A stretch of DNA of 64,000 nucleotides from Halorubrum sp. 2020YC2. GTDB lineage: Archaea; Halobacteriota; Halobacteria; Halobacteriales; Haloferacaceae. The translations under genes and the position numbers were made by a program. The DNA lies in assembly GCF_018623055.1 (NCBI RefSeq), contig NZ_CP076019.1, forward strand, positions 434,001-498,000, in the 5' to 3' direction. The first letter of the stretch is position 1. Every line of letters starts with the position of its first letter. Shown here piece by piece: positions 51,994 to 61,000 of this stretch. Below the pieces are notes generated by a model. That model was not told the origin of the DNA and did no database searches. It saw only the letters and a program-made list of their open reading frames with translations.

Positions 51994-52077
51994 CCGCCGA
52001 GCCGGGACCGCCGAGCCGAGACCGCCGGGCCGAGACCGCCGAGCCGAGACCGCCGGGCCGAGACCGCCGAGCCGAAA
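51994..52077 (+). repeat. 14-bp tandem repeat, six units with alternating A/G
   Basis: Units of the form CCGCCGRGCCGAGA at 51994, 52008, 52022, 52036, 52050 and 52064. The seventh base runs A, A, G, A, G, A, so the last five units show a 28-bp higher-order period. Degenerate copies continue to about 52115. It lies in the divergent region upstream of the arginase-family gene. Reading frames across it (repeated PSRDRRAETA) are repeat artefacts. Confidence 0.8.
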
Positions 52078-52187
52078 CCGAACCGGGACGCCCGAGTCGA
52101 AACCGCCGGGCCGCGCGTCGCGTCCGCCCGGGGTCCCCCCGCGCACCGATCCCCATCATTCAAGCGGTGGCGCGCCGCGTAGCCGGT

Positions 52188-53093
52188 ATGACCACGGTCA
52201 GGATCATCGGCGCGCCGACCGACTACGGGGCGAACCGACGCGGGGTCGACATGGGGCCGTCAGCGATCCGGTACGGCGGGCTCGCGGACCAGCTCGCGGA
52301 CGCGGGCGTCGAGACGGCCGACGCGGGCGATCTCCCCGTCCCGCGGGCCGAGGAGCGCGACCCGGACGCGGACGCCCCCAGCGAGGGGAAGGCCAAGTTC
52401 CTCCGCGAGACGGCCGACGTCTGCCGACGCCTCGGCGACGAGGTCGCCGGGACGCTCGCGGACGGCGCGGTGCCGCTCGCGCTCGGCGGCGACCACTCCA
52501 TCGCCATCGGGAGCCTCGTCGGGTCCGCGCGCGACGCGGACATCGGGGCGGTGTGGTTCGACGCGCACGCCGACCTCAACACGCCCGCCACGACGCCCTC
52601 GGGCAACGTCCACGGGATGCCGCTCGCGGCCGCGCTCGGGATCGGGGAGTTCGCGGACGCCGAGTGGGCGAACGCGCCGGGGCTCTCGCCGGAGAACGTC
52701 GCCCTCGTCGGCCTCCGCTCGGTCGACGGCGCGGAGGCGGAGCTAATCAACGATCGCGGCTTCGCGGCGTACACGATGTCGGACATCGACGAGCGGGGGA
52801 TCACGGAGGTCACGGAGGAGGCGCTCTCCGTCGCCTCGGCCGGCGTCGACGGGATCCACGTCAGCCTCGACCTGGACTTCCTCGATCCGAACGCGGCGCC
52901 CGGGGTCGGCACGCCGGTCCGCGGCGGGGCCACCTACCGGGAGGCGCACAGCGCGATGGAGATAGTCGACCGGACGGACGCGCTCCGGTCGATGGAGCTG
53001 GTCGAGGTGAATCCGACGCTCGACCAGCACAACGAGACGGCCGAGCTGGCGACGGAACTGGCGGCGAGCGCGCTCGGAAAGCGCGTGCTGTAA
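52188..53093 (+). CDS. rocF: Arginase/agmatinase family protein, probable arginase
   Basis: 301 aa ureohydrolase. Binuclear Mn site: GGDHSIAIG (His), WFDAHADLNTP (Asp-x-His-x-Asp) and SLDLDFLDPNAAPGVGTPV (Asp-x-Asp). The last string, with PGVGTP, is typical of arginases. GAPTDYGANRRGVDMGPSAIR at 7-27 is also arginase-type. The likely reaction is arginine to ornithine and urea. Formimidoylglutamase and agmatinase share the ligands, so the substrate is inferred. A TATA-like CATTCAAGC lies about 26-34 bases before the ATG. Confidence 0.88.
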   Translation: MTTVRIIGAPTDYGANRRGVDMGPSAIRYGGLADQLADAGVETADAGDLPVPRAEERDPDADAPSEGKAKFLRETADVCRRLGDEVAGTLADGAVPLALGGDHSIAIGSLVGSARDADIGAVWFDAHADLNTPATTPSGNVHGMPLAAALGIGEFADAEWANAPGLSPENVALVGLRSVDGAEAELINDRGFAAYTMSDIDERGITEVTEEALSVASAGVDGIHVSLDLDFLDPNAAPGVGTPVRGGATYREAHSAMEIVDRTDALRSMELVEVNPTLDQHNETAELATELAASALGKRVL

Positions 53094-53114
53094 CTCGGGT
53101 CGGGGACGCTCCGG

Positions 53115-53414
53115 TCAGACGCCGCGGTCCAGCTCCTCGACGACGCGCTGGAGGTCCGCCGCGGACTCGACCTCGCCTTTGATCTCCTCGCGGCGGCGGA
53201 CGGCCGCCGAGTCGGCGTCGTACGCGCGGACGAACTCGGCGCGGGTGTGCTCGTCGAACGCGTGGCGGATCGCGAAGTAGCCGTCGGGGACGATGGTGCC
53301 GCACACCTTGCACTCGTGGCGCTGGTGGTCGTTCGTCTGGTGGACGATCGCCGCCTCAACGTCGTCGAAGGCGGCGTCGCAGTCGCCAATGCCGCACGTC
53401 CAGCGAGGGGCCAT
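53115..53414 (-). CDS. Small Cys/His zinc-binding protein
   Basis: 99 aa. C7-x4-C12 with His25 and His30 (WTCGIGDCDAAFDDVEAAIVHQTNDH) looks like a C2H2 finger. A second pair C35-x2-C38 with His51 and His56 (CKVCGTIVPDGYFAIRHAFDEH) forms a second site. A charged helical tail follows. Likely a haloarchaeal zinc protein of unknown role, possibly nucleic-acid binding. Convergent with the arginase gene. Confidence 0.72.
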   Translation of the reverse strand: MAPRWTCGIGDCDAAFDDVEAAIVHQTNDHQRHECKVCGTIVPDGYFAIRHAFDEHTRAEFVRAYDADSAAVRRREEIKGEVESAADLQRVVEELDRGV

Positions 53415-53564
53415 ACCCGGACTCTCGTCCGAGGGGGATTAACGGTTTCCCACGCCGGCGACCCCTCGCCCGGCGACGCCCGCCCACCGGCCCACCGGCC
53501 CGCGGTCGCGGCACCCTCGTCGTCGAACGATACGCCTTTGCGCGGGCGCGACCACCGTCCGACC

Positions 53565-54329
53565 GTGACCCGATCGCAAACGCGCGTCGACGCCCACGTC
53601 AAGGTGCTCGACGACGAGGTCGTCACCCGCGCGAAGGCCCGCGGGATCGACGCGCTCGTGTACGCGCCGCACTTCACGCGCCTCCCGACGATCCGCGAGC
53701 GCGCCGCCCGCTACTCCGACGACGACCTGACGGTCGTCCCCGCCCGCGAGGTGTTCACCGGCGACTGGGGCAACCGGCGCCACCTCCTCGTCGTCGGTCT
53801 CTCCGATCCGGTCCCCGACTACATCACCTTCGAGGGCGCCATGGCCGAGTTCGAGCGGCAGGACGCCGCCGTGCTCGTCCCCCACCCCGGCTTCGCCACC
53901 ATCTCGCTCACCGGCCCCGAGGTCGACGCCCACGCCGACCGGATCGACGCCGTCGAGACGTACAACACGAAGCTGCTCCCCCACCAGAACGCCCGGGCGC
54001 GTCGGACGGCCGAGACCACCGGCTGCGCCGGCTTCGGCTCGTCGTACGCGCACCTCCCCGGGACGGTGGGCGAGGCGTGGACCGCCTTCGAGGGCGAGCT
54101 CGACGACGCGGAGGCGGTCGCGGACGCCTTCCGCGAGCGCCACCCCCGGACGGTGATCCACCGCAGCGGGGCCGGCCACCGGCTGCGCGGCCTCGTGGAG
54201 TTCGCACACCTCGCATACGAGAACACGTGGGTGAAGCTCGACCGGATGTTCCTCTCCGGCAACGAGCCGACCCTCCCGTCGAACGTCGCATACGAGGGCC
54301 GGTTCGACGACGTGAGCGTCTACGAGTAG
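53565..54329 (+). CDS. PHP-domain protein (metal-dependent phosphoesterase-like)
   Basis: 254 aa, GTG start. Polymerase-and-histidinol-phosphatase-like fold: DAHVKVLDDEVVTRAKARGIDALVYAPHFTRLP at the N-terminus, VVPAREVFTGDWGNRRHLLVVG, VLVPHPGF and ETYNTKLLPHQNARARR, with GFGSSYAHLPGTVG near the end. The usual first motif H-x-H is reduced to DAHVKV, so metal binding may differ. Haloarchaea carry this family with unknown substrate. Directly followed by repeat element C. Confidence 0.75.
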   Translation: MTRSQTRVDAHVKVLDDEVVTRAKARGIDALVYAPHFTRLPTIRERAARYSDDDLTVVPAREVFTGDWGNRRHLLVVGLSDPVPDYITFEGAMAEFERQDAAVLVPHPGFATISLTGPEVDAHADRIDAVETYNTKLLPHQNARARRTAETTGCAGFGSSYAHLPGTVGEAWTAFEGELDDAEAVADAFRERHPRTVIHRSGAGHRLRGLVEFAHLAYENTWVKLDRMFLSGNEPTLPSNVAYEGRFDDVSVYE

Positions 54330-54336
54330 AGAAACT

Positions 54337-54711
54337 GCGGTGGCGCGTGCCGACGAGCGCCCGAAGGGCGCGATGTCGCACGCGCGAGGGAGTCGATGGT
54401 CCGGAGCGAAGCGGAGGACCATCGACGAGGCTGGGGAGGCGTGAGGTGCGGTCCCGCGAGCGACCGGAGGGAGCGAGCGGGAGAACGGAAGCCGCAGCCC
54501 GCGCAGCGACGCGAGCAGGAACGTCTTCCGGCGGTTGCGGTGCTGTGCGGGGCGGGACTCAAAGGGGCAGCCGGGAAGCGGGCGCAGGCGACGTAAGGAC
54601 CACAGGGAGCGAGTGAAACGAGCGACCGAGGACCGCAGCGAGCGTGCGCCCGCTTCCCGGCTGGGGCTTTGGCGGTGTTCGCCGTCGATCCGCAATCAAC
54701 GATTTATAAGC
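54337..54711 (-). repeat. Dispersed intergenic element, copy C (inverted)
   Basis: 375 bases on the minus strand, between the convergent PHP and DUF457-like genes. It reads in the same order as copy A: GCTTATAAAT box (54702-54711), 13-base spacer, 28-base block ending AAAGCCCCAG (54661-54688), P1, TGCCCCTTTGAGTCCC, CACCTCACGCCTCCCC, P2, P3. P1 pairs 54645-54662 with 54569-54586, 18 bp perfect. P2 pairs 54416-54426 with 54392-54402, 11 bp with a 13-base loop. P3 pairs 54378-54385 with 54343-54350 plus an inner GCGCCC/GGGCGC. Stem sequences differ from copy A while pairing is kept. Reading frames here are not credible genes. Confidence 0.78.
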
Positions 54712-54838
54712 GAGCGCCTGTGATTTCGGACGTGTTAGACGAAAATTCGTCGTCAACTGTTTATAAGTGAACGGCCGGGACGTTGACGACATTATCGCAG
54801 TTTCTAACCCCGACAGGCCCGCCCCGACGCCGACTCAC
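54712..54838. other. AT-richer tail next to repeat element C with two more TTATAA boxes
   Basis: Contains CTGTTTATAAGTG (about 54759-54771) and CACTTATAAC (about 54836-54845, running into the stop of the next gene), plus the inverted repeat ACGAAAATTCGT at 54738-54749. No gene seen. The boxes resemble the TATA part of the repeat module without its 28-base block. Confidence 0.45.
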
Positions 54839-55339
54839 TTATAACCCGAATCCGGCAGCGGCCTCCGAAGCCGCGGACAGGTCCAAGTCAAGATTAACGA
54901 CGTAGGTGTGGATCGCCCAGAACGCCGCCAGTTCGACCGCCGTGACGATCACCGTGACGAGGTCGGCGTACTTGCTGCTCGTCGTCACGCCCGTCGGCAT
55001 CCCGAACTCCCGGTCCGAGAGCGGGTGGAACAGCGCGATGCCGCGCCGGCTGCCGACCACGTCGAGGACGTAGTGCGTCAACACGCCGATCCACACGTAC
55101 TGGAGGTTCCCGAAGAAGATCGGGTACGCGAGGAACACCGCCAGCACGGGGAGGCTGTGAAGCGTCTTGCGGTGGCGCCCGAAGGCGGTGTCGACGTCGG
55201 GGAACAGCGCTCCCAGCACGACCGGGACGGTGATCTCCGCGACGGTGGTGGCGGTCGCCGCGTCGAGACCGGGTTCGACGATGAAGCCGAGTCCCAAGGC
55301 GAGCAGCAGGCCGTTGAGGACGTGGCCGCGTTTGTTCAT
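54839..55339 (-). CDS. Membrane-bound metal-dependent hydrolase (DUF457/YdjM-like)
   Basis: 166 aa, four to five membrane helices. Family motifs: the N-terminal His (MNKRGHVLNGLLLALG), LFPDVDTAFGRHRKTLHSLP with Asp/Asp/His, and HYVLDVVGSRRGIALFHPLSDREFG. These are the conserved polar residues of the YdjM-type integral membrane hydrolases. Substrate unknown in archaea. ATG at 55339 begins directly with the first motif. Confidence 0.85.
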   Translation of the reverse strand: MNKRGHVLNGLLLALGLGFIVEPGLDAATATTVAEITVPVVLGALFPDVDTAFGRHRKTLHSLPVLAVFLAYPIFFGNLQYVWIGVLTHYVLDVVGSRRGIALFHPLSDREFGMPTGVTTSSKYADLVTVIVTAVELAAFWAIHTYVVNLDLDLSAASEAAAGFGL

Positions 55340-55483
55340 GCCCCCCGCTTCGCGCGTCGGTAGGTCAAACCACCGGATCGCGGCGACGCCCGTAAGGCGG
55401 GCTTACCGCGCTCCGCCGCCCCGCCGCCCCGCCGCGCCGGGGCGGTCGAAAGAGCCACGGCGACCGCGGCCGACCCGGACCGT

Positions 55484-56605
55484 ATGGAGTACGAGGAGCC
55501 GAAGTTCTTCCACGTCATGCGGTACGCCGCGGCCGCCGACGGCGATGTCATCGACATGGTGAGCGGCAACCCGGACTGGGAGCCGCCCGCCGCGCTCCGC
55601 GAGGCGCTCCGCGAGTACGCCGACCTGCCGCCGGCCGACTTCCAGTACCCGCCGAGCGAGGGGCTCCGCGAGCTGCGGGAGGCGATCGCGGCCCGCGAGG
55701 GCGTCGCCCCCGAGCGCGTGGTCGTCACCAACGGCACCGGCGAGGCGAACTACCTCGCGATGGCCCGGGCGCTCGACCGCGGCGCCGGCGACGAGGCGCT
55801 GCTCACCGACCCGGTGTACCCGTACTACCCCGGGAAGACGCACCTGCTCGGCGGGGAGCCGACGCTCGTCCCGACCGCCCGCGACGGGGGCCTCGACCTC
55901 GACGCGATGCGCGAGGCGGCGAGCGAGGACACCGCTCTGATAGTCTTAAACACGCCGAACAACCCGACCGGCGCCGTCTACGACCTCGACGCGATCCGGG
56001 AGGTCGTCGCGGTCGCGGAGGCGGTCGACGCCGTGGTCGTCGTCGACGAGGTGTACGACCGGTTCGACCTGACCGGCTCCTTCGAGTCGGCGCTGGCGCT
56101 CGACTCGGACCGCGTCATCGTCACGAGCGGCTTCTCGAAGTCGATGGCGATCACGGGTTTCCGCGTCGGGTACGGGATATTCTCCGAGGCGCACGTCGAC
56201 GAGGCGAAGACTCGACACATGCTGGTGAACGTCGCCGGGGCGCGCCCCTCCCAGTACGCGGTCTACCACGCGCTGGCGGAGACGCCGCCCGAGTACTACG
56301 CCGAGTCGCGGGACCTGCTCGCGGACCGCGTCGACGCGTTCACCGACGCGCTCGACGCGGCCGGCGCGGAGTACACACGCCCCGAGGGGGCGTTCTACGT
56401 CCTCGCGCGCTTCGAGGGGTTCCCCGGCACGATGGCGAACGTCAAGCGGCTGGTCGACGAGGCGGGCGTCGCCGGCATGCCGGGCGAGGCGTTCGGCACC
56501 GCCCGCGACGAGTGGATCCGGTTCGCCCTCGTGACGCCGCGCGCGACCGAGGCCGCCGAGCGGCTCGCGGACCACTTCTCCGACGGCGCGCTCGACCCGC
56601 GGTGA
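55484..56605 (+). CDS. Pyridoxal-phosphate-dependent aminotransferase, class I/II
   Basis: 373 aa, fold type I. PLP contacts: TNGTGEANYLAMARAL (phosphate cup), LNTPNNPTGAVYD (Asn/Pro), VVVDEVYDRF (Asp/Tyr), Schiff-base Lys219 in SGFSKSMAITGFRVGY, and the substrate Arg in EWIRFALVT. The pattern matches aspartate/alanine-type archaeal aminotransferases. The amino donor cannot be read. A haloarchaeal N-terminus (MEYEEPKFFHVMRYAAAADGD) precedes the core. Confidence 0.9.
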   Translation: MEYEEPKFFHVMRYAAAADGDVIDMVSGNPDWEPPAALREALREYADLPPADFQYPPSEGLRELREAIAAREGVAPERVVVTNGTGEANYLAMARALDRGAGDEALLTDPVYPYYPGKTHLLGGEPTLVPTARDGGLDLDAMREAASEDTALIVLNTPNNPTGAVYDLDAIREVVAVAEAVDAVVVVDEVYDRFDLTGSFESALALDSDRVIVTSGFSKSMAITGFRVGYGIFSEAHVDEAKTRHMLVNVAGARPSQYAVYHALAETPPEYYAESRDLLADRVDAFTDALDAAGAEYTRPEGAFYVLARFEGFPGTMANVKRLVDEAGVAGMPGEAFGTARDEWIRFALVTPRATEAAERLADHFSDGALDPR

Positions 56606-56651
56606 GCGGCGACGTTCCCGGCGACCCCTCCAGTCACCTCGGTCGGTCACC

Positions 56652-57899
56652 TCATCGACCGTGAACGCGGCTCGCGAGGCCGACCGCGAGGAGGGCGAGC
56701 ACGGCCGGGACGACGCCGAGGCCGGGGCTGTCGTCGTCGGTGGTCCCGGAGCCGCCGTCTCCGCTGCCGCTTCCGGCCCCGTCCGAGTCGTTCCCGTCCG
56801 CCTCCGCCGCGCTGTCGACGCCCTCGATCGTCACCGGCTCGGACGCCACGGAGCCGTCCCGGGCGACGACCGTCAGGTTCCCGGCCGCGGACACCGGCAC
56901 GTCGACCTCCCCGCGGTCGTCGGTCTCCCCGACTGCCTCGCCGTCGACCTCGACCGTCGCGCCCGCGACCGGCTCGTCGTAGGCGTTCCGCACCGTCACG
57001 CGGGTGGTCTCCCCGACGAGGACGCGCTCGTTCGCCGGCGCGACGGTCAGCGCCGCGGTCCGCCGGGCCGTGGCGTTCGCGCTCGCGGGCGACTCCCGAA
57101 CCCTGACGCGCTCGGCGTCGGCCTCGTACCCCTCCTTGATCACCTCGATGCTGTAGGCAGCGTTCACGGGGACGTTGAGCGAGGCCGTCCCATCGGTCAC
57201 GCTCACCTGCCCGTCGTACACCGACGAGGACACCTGAACCGATCCCGTCTCGATGGCGACGGGCGGGTCGAAGTGGTCGTCGTAGGCGCGCACGTCGAGC
57301 GTCGTGGTTCCCCGTTCGATCGCGACCGTCGTCGCCGCGGCCTCACCCGTCACCTCGACCTCCCCCTCCGCCTCGAAGTACCCCGGCTTCACGACCGCGA
57401 CCTCGTACGCGCCGCGTTCGAGCCGCGCCGTCTCGTAGGCGCCGTCGGCGCCGGTCTCGCCGCGGTCGACCGTCCGCCCGTCCTCGCGGACCCGGACGGT
57501 CGCGTTCGCCTGCGACCGGTTCTCCCCGTCGAGGACGGTCACCGTCGCGGTCCCGCTCCGGGCGACGCCGAGCGCGACGGCCGTCGCGCTCGCGTTGGCG
57601 ACCCGAAGCGGTCGGTTCCGGACGTAGTCGTCGTCGTCGACGTCCAACTCGACGCTCGCCCCCTCGGGGACGTCGAGGAGCACGTTCCCGTTGCTCGCCG
57701 TCGTCCCCGACGCGGTCTCCGTCTCGCCCGACTCGGTCTCCCACGTCGCCTCGACGGTCACGCCCCCGACGGTGTTGCCGTCCTGATCCGTCACCGAGAC
57801 GGTGAGCGTCACCGGGTCCGCGGCGACCGCGCCGCCGGTCGCGGCGACCGCGACGACCAGTACCGCCGCGCCGACGAGCGTCGAACGTGCGACTTTCAT
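56652..57899 (-). CDS. Secreted surface protein with carboxypeptidase-regulatory-like repeats and PGF-CTERM-like tail
   Basis: 415 aa. Signal peptide at 1-27 (hydrophobic VGAAVLVVAVAATGGAVA). Then four or more Ig/CarboxypepD_reg-like beta units (for example VTVSVTDQDGNTVGGVTVEATW, ATVTVLDGENRSQANATVRVREDG, VTVRNAYDEPVAGATVEVDG). A Gly/Ser/Asp-rich linker and the tail SPGLGVVPAVLALLAVGLASR end it. The tail has the plan of the archaeosortase A PGF-CTERM signal (linker, PGF, hydrophobic helix, basic end) with Leu for Phe. Probably an extracellular lipid-anchored protein. Met at 57899 starts the signal peptide. Confidence 0.82.
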   Translation of the reverse strand: MKVARSTLVGAAVLVVAVAATGGAVAADPVTLTVSVTDQDGNTVGGVTVEATWETESGETETASGTTASNGNVLLDVPEGASVELDVDDDDYVRNRPLRVANASATAVALGVARSGTATVTVLDGENRSQANATVRVREDGRTVDRGETGADGAYETARLERGAYEVAVVKPGYFEAEGEVEVTGEAAATTVAIERGTTTLDVRAYDDHFDPPVAIETGSVQVSSSVYDGQVSVTDGTASLNVPVNAAYSIEVIKEGYEADAERVRVRESPASANATARRTAALTVAPANERVLVGETTRVTVRNAYDEPVAGATVEVDGEAVGETDDRGEVDVPVSAAGNLTVVARDGSVASEPVTIEGVDSAAEADGNDSDGAGSGSGDGGSGTTDDDSPGLGVVPAVLALLAVGLASRVHGR

Positions 57900-57999
57900 G
57901 CGAGGCGCCACGGCGGCCGTGGGTATTGGTATGCGCCGATTACCCGGTGTTCTGACGCAGAGCCGGTCCGCCGCGACAGAACCGTTCCCACGACTCCGC

Positions 58000-58013
58000 C
58001 GTATTCAAATACG
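58000..58013 (+). promoter_or_regulatory. ileS promoter: TATA-like box inside a perfect inverted repeat
   Basis: CGTATTCAAATACG, perfect 6-bp arms with a 2-base centre. The AT-rich centre lies about 22-30 bases before the ileS ATG (58033), the expected TATA position, so a protein on the palindrome would block the promoter. Confidence 0.5.
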
Positions 58014-58032
58014 CGCGCGCAGACCAACGCGT

Positions 58033-61000
58033 ATGGAGCAGATCGACGACCAGTACGCGCCCGCGGACGTCGAGTCGGCGGTCGACGAGTACTGGGACGA
58101 CCACGACGCCTACGAGGCGGCGAAGGAGGCGCACGCCGACGACCCGCCGTTCTTCTTCGTGGACGGCCCGCCGTACACCTCCGGACAGATGCACCTCGGG
58201 ACGGCCTGGAACAAGACGCTGAAGGACGCGGTCATCCGGTACAAGCGGATGACCGGCCACCGCGTCACCGACCGCCCCGGCTACGACATGCACGGCCTCC
58301 CGATCGAGGTGAAAGTCGAGGAGGAGCTCGGCTTCGAGAACAAGCGGGACATCGAGGAGTACGGGATGGAGTCGTTCATCGAGAAGTGCAAGCAGTTCGC
58401 CGTCGAGAACCGCGCGGCGATGGACGAGGACTTCAAGTCCATCGGCGTCTGGATGGACTTCGAGGACCCCTACGAGACGATCGACCCCGAGTACATGGAG
58501 GCCGCCTGGTGGGCGTTCTCCGAGGTGGCCGACAACGGGCTCGTCGAGCAGGGGAAACGGTCCATCTCGCAGTGCCCGCGCTGCGAGACCGGCCTCGCGA
58601 ACAACGAGGTCGAGTACGAGGACGTCGAGGACCCCTCCATCTACGTGAAGTTCCCGCTCGCGGACCGGGAGGGGAGCCTCGTCATCTGGACGACGACGCC
58701 GTGGACCGTCCCGGCGAACACCTTCGTCGCCGTCGACGAGAACCTGACCTACAACGCGGTCCGGGCGGAGCGGGACGGCGAGGAGGAGCTGCTGTACGTC
58801 GCCGCGGAGTGCGTCGAGGACGTGCTCGGGGAGGGCCGCTACGAGGACTACGAGGTCGAGGCGGAGCTGACGGGCGAGGAGCTCGTCGGCTGGGCGTACG
58901 ACCACCCGCTCGCGGACCGCCTCGCGGAGTACGCGGACTTCGGGGGCGCCGGGCAGGTGTACGGCGCCGACTACGTCGAGGCGGACCGCACCGGGCTCGT
59001 CCACTCCGCCCCCGGCCACGGGGAGGAGGACTTCCACCGCGGCACGGAACTCGGACTTGACGTCTACTGTCCCGTCGAGCCGAACGGCGAGTTCACCGAG
59101 GCCGCCGGCGAGTACGCCGGCCAGTTCGTGCGCGACGCCAACGACGACATCATCGACGACCTCGTGGCCGACGGCCACATGCTCGCGCACGGCACCGTCG
59201 ACCACAGCTACGGCCACTGCTGGCGCTGTGACACCGGGATCATCCAGCTGGTCACAGACCAGTGGTTCATCTCGATCACGGACGTGAAAGACGACCTCCT
59301 CGACAACATGGAAGACTCGGAGTGGCACCCGGAGTGGGCGCGGGACAACCGCTTCCGCGACTTCATCGAGGACGCCCCCGACTGGAACGTCTCCCGCCAG
59401 CGCTACTGGGGGATCCCGATCCCGATCTGGGTCCCCGAGGACGCCGAATCAGGCGCCCTCGACGACGACATGATCGTGATCGGCACCCGCGAGGAGTTGG
59501 CCGACCGCGTCGAGGAGGACGTCGACCCCGAGTCGATCGACCTTCACCGGCCCTCCGTCGACGACCTCACGATCGTCGAGGGGGGGACGACCTACCGGCG
59601 GATCGACGACGTGTTCGACGTGTGGATCGACTCCTCGGTGGCGTCGTGGGCGACGCTCGGCTACCCGAGCGACGAGGCCGCACACGAGGAGCTGTGGCCC
59701 GCGGACCTCATCATCGAGGCGCACGACCAGACGCGCGGCTGGTTCTGGTCGCAGCTCGGCATGGGGACCGCCGCGGTGGACCAGATCCCCTACGAGGAGG
59801 TGTTGATGCACGGCTTCGCCAACGACGAGGACGGCCGGAAGATGTCGAAGTCGGTCGGCAACATCGTCACGCCCGAGGAGGCGATCGACCGCGCCGGCCG
59901 CGACCCGCTCCGCACCTACCTCCTCTCCCACGACCAGCAGGGGGTCGACCTCGCGTTCGAGTGGGACGGGCTGGGCGAGATCCAGGGCAAGCTCAACATC
60001 CTCTGGAACGTGTTCCGGTTCCCGCTGGAGTACATGGACCTCGACGGCTACGACCCCGCCGCCGCCGACCTCTCCGACGGCGACCTCGAACTCGTCGACG
60101 AGTGGGTGCTCTCGCGGCTCCAGTCCGTCGAGACCGAGGTCGCGGACGCCTGGGACGACTACCGGGTCAGCGACGCGGTCAACGCCGTCATCGAGTTCGT
60201 CACCCAGGACGTCTCGCGGTTCTACGTGAAGGCGGTCCGCGACCGGATGTGGGAGGAGGCCGACTCCGCCTCGAAGCGCGGCGCCTACGCCACGCTCGCG
60301 ACCGTCCTCGACGAGGTGATCCGGCTGCTCGCGCCGATCGCCCCGTACCTCACCGAGCGGATGTACCAGCGGCTCGACGGCGAGGCGGCGACGGTCCACG
60401 CGCTGTCGTACCCCGAGCCGGACGCCGACCTGCGCGACCCGGACCTCGAACGCGACGTGGCTGCCTTCCGCGACGTGGAGGAGGCGGCCGCGAACGCGCG
60501 TCAGCAGGCCGGCCGCAAGCTCCGGTGGCCCGTGCCGCGGGTCGTCGTCGAGACCGACGACGAGGCGGTCGCGGGCGCGGTCGACCGGCTCGAAGCGCTG
60601 ATAGCCGACCGCGTCAACGCCCGAGAGGTGGTCGTCACCGACGCCTTCGACGAGCTGGTCGAGACCGCGGAGCCGCAGATGGCCGCCATCGGCCCGGCGT
60701 TCGGCGGCGACGCCCAGCAGGTGATGGAGGCGGTTCAGGGCGCCGCCCGCGCCGCGGTCGAGGGCGGCGAGGTGACCGTCGACGGCGAGCCGGTCGACCT
60801 CGACGACGAGATGGTCGAGTACGTCGCGGAGCCGCCGGAGAACGTCACCGGCGTCGACTTCGAGGGCGGCACGGTCTACGTCGACACCTCCCTGACCCCG
60901 GACATCGAGTCCGAGGGGTACGCCCGCGACGTGATCCGCCGGATCCAGGAGATGCGAAAGGAGCTCGACTTGGATGTCGAGGCGCGGGTCCGCGTCGGCG

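Noticed and set aside
51985-52182. Reading frames with repeated PSRDRRAETA across 52.0-52.2 kb
   Set aside because: Produced by the 14-bp tandem repeat; no domain, no promoter, and the small membrane protein and arginase-family gene flank it with clear starts.
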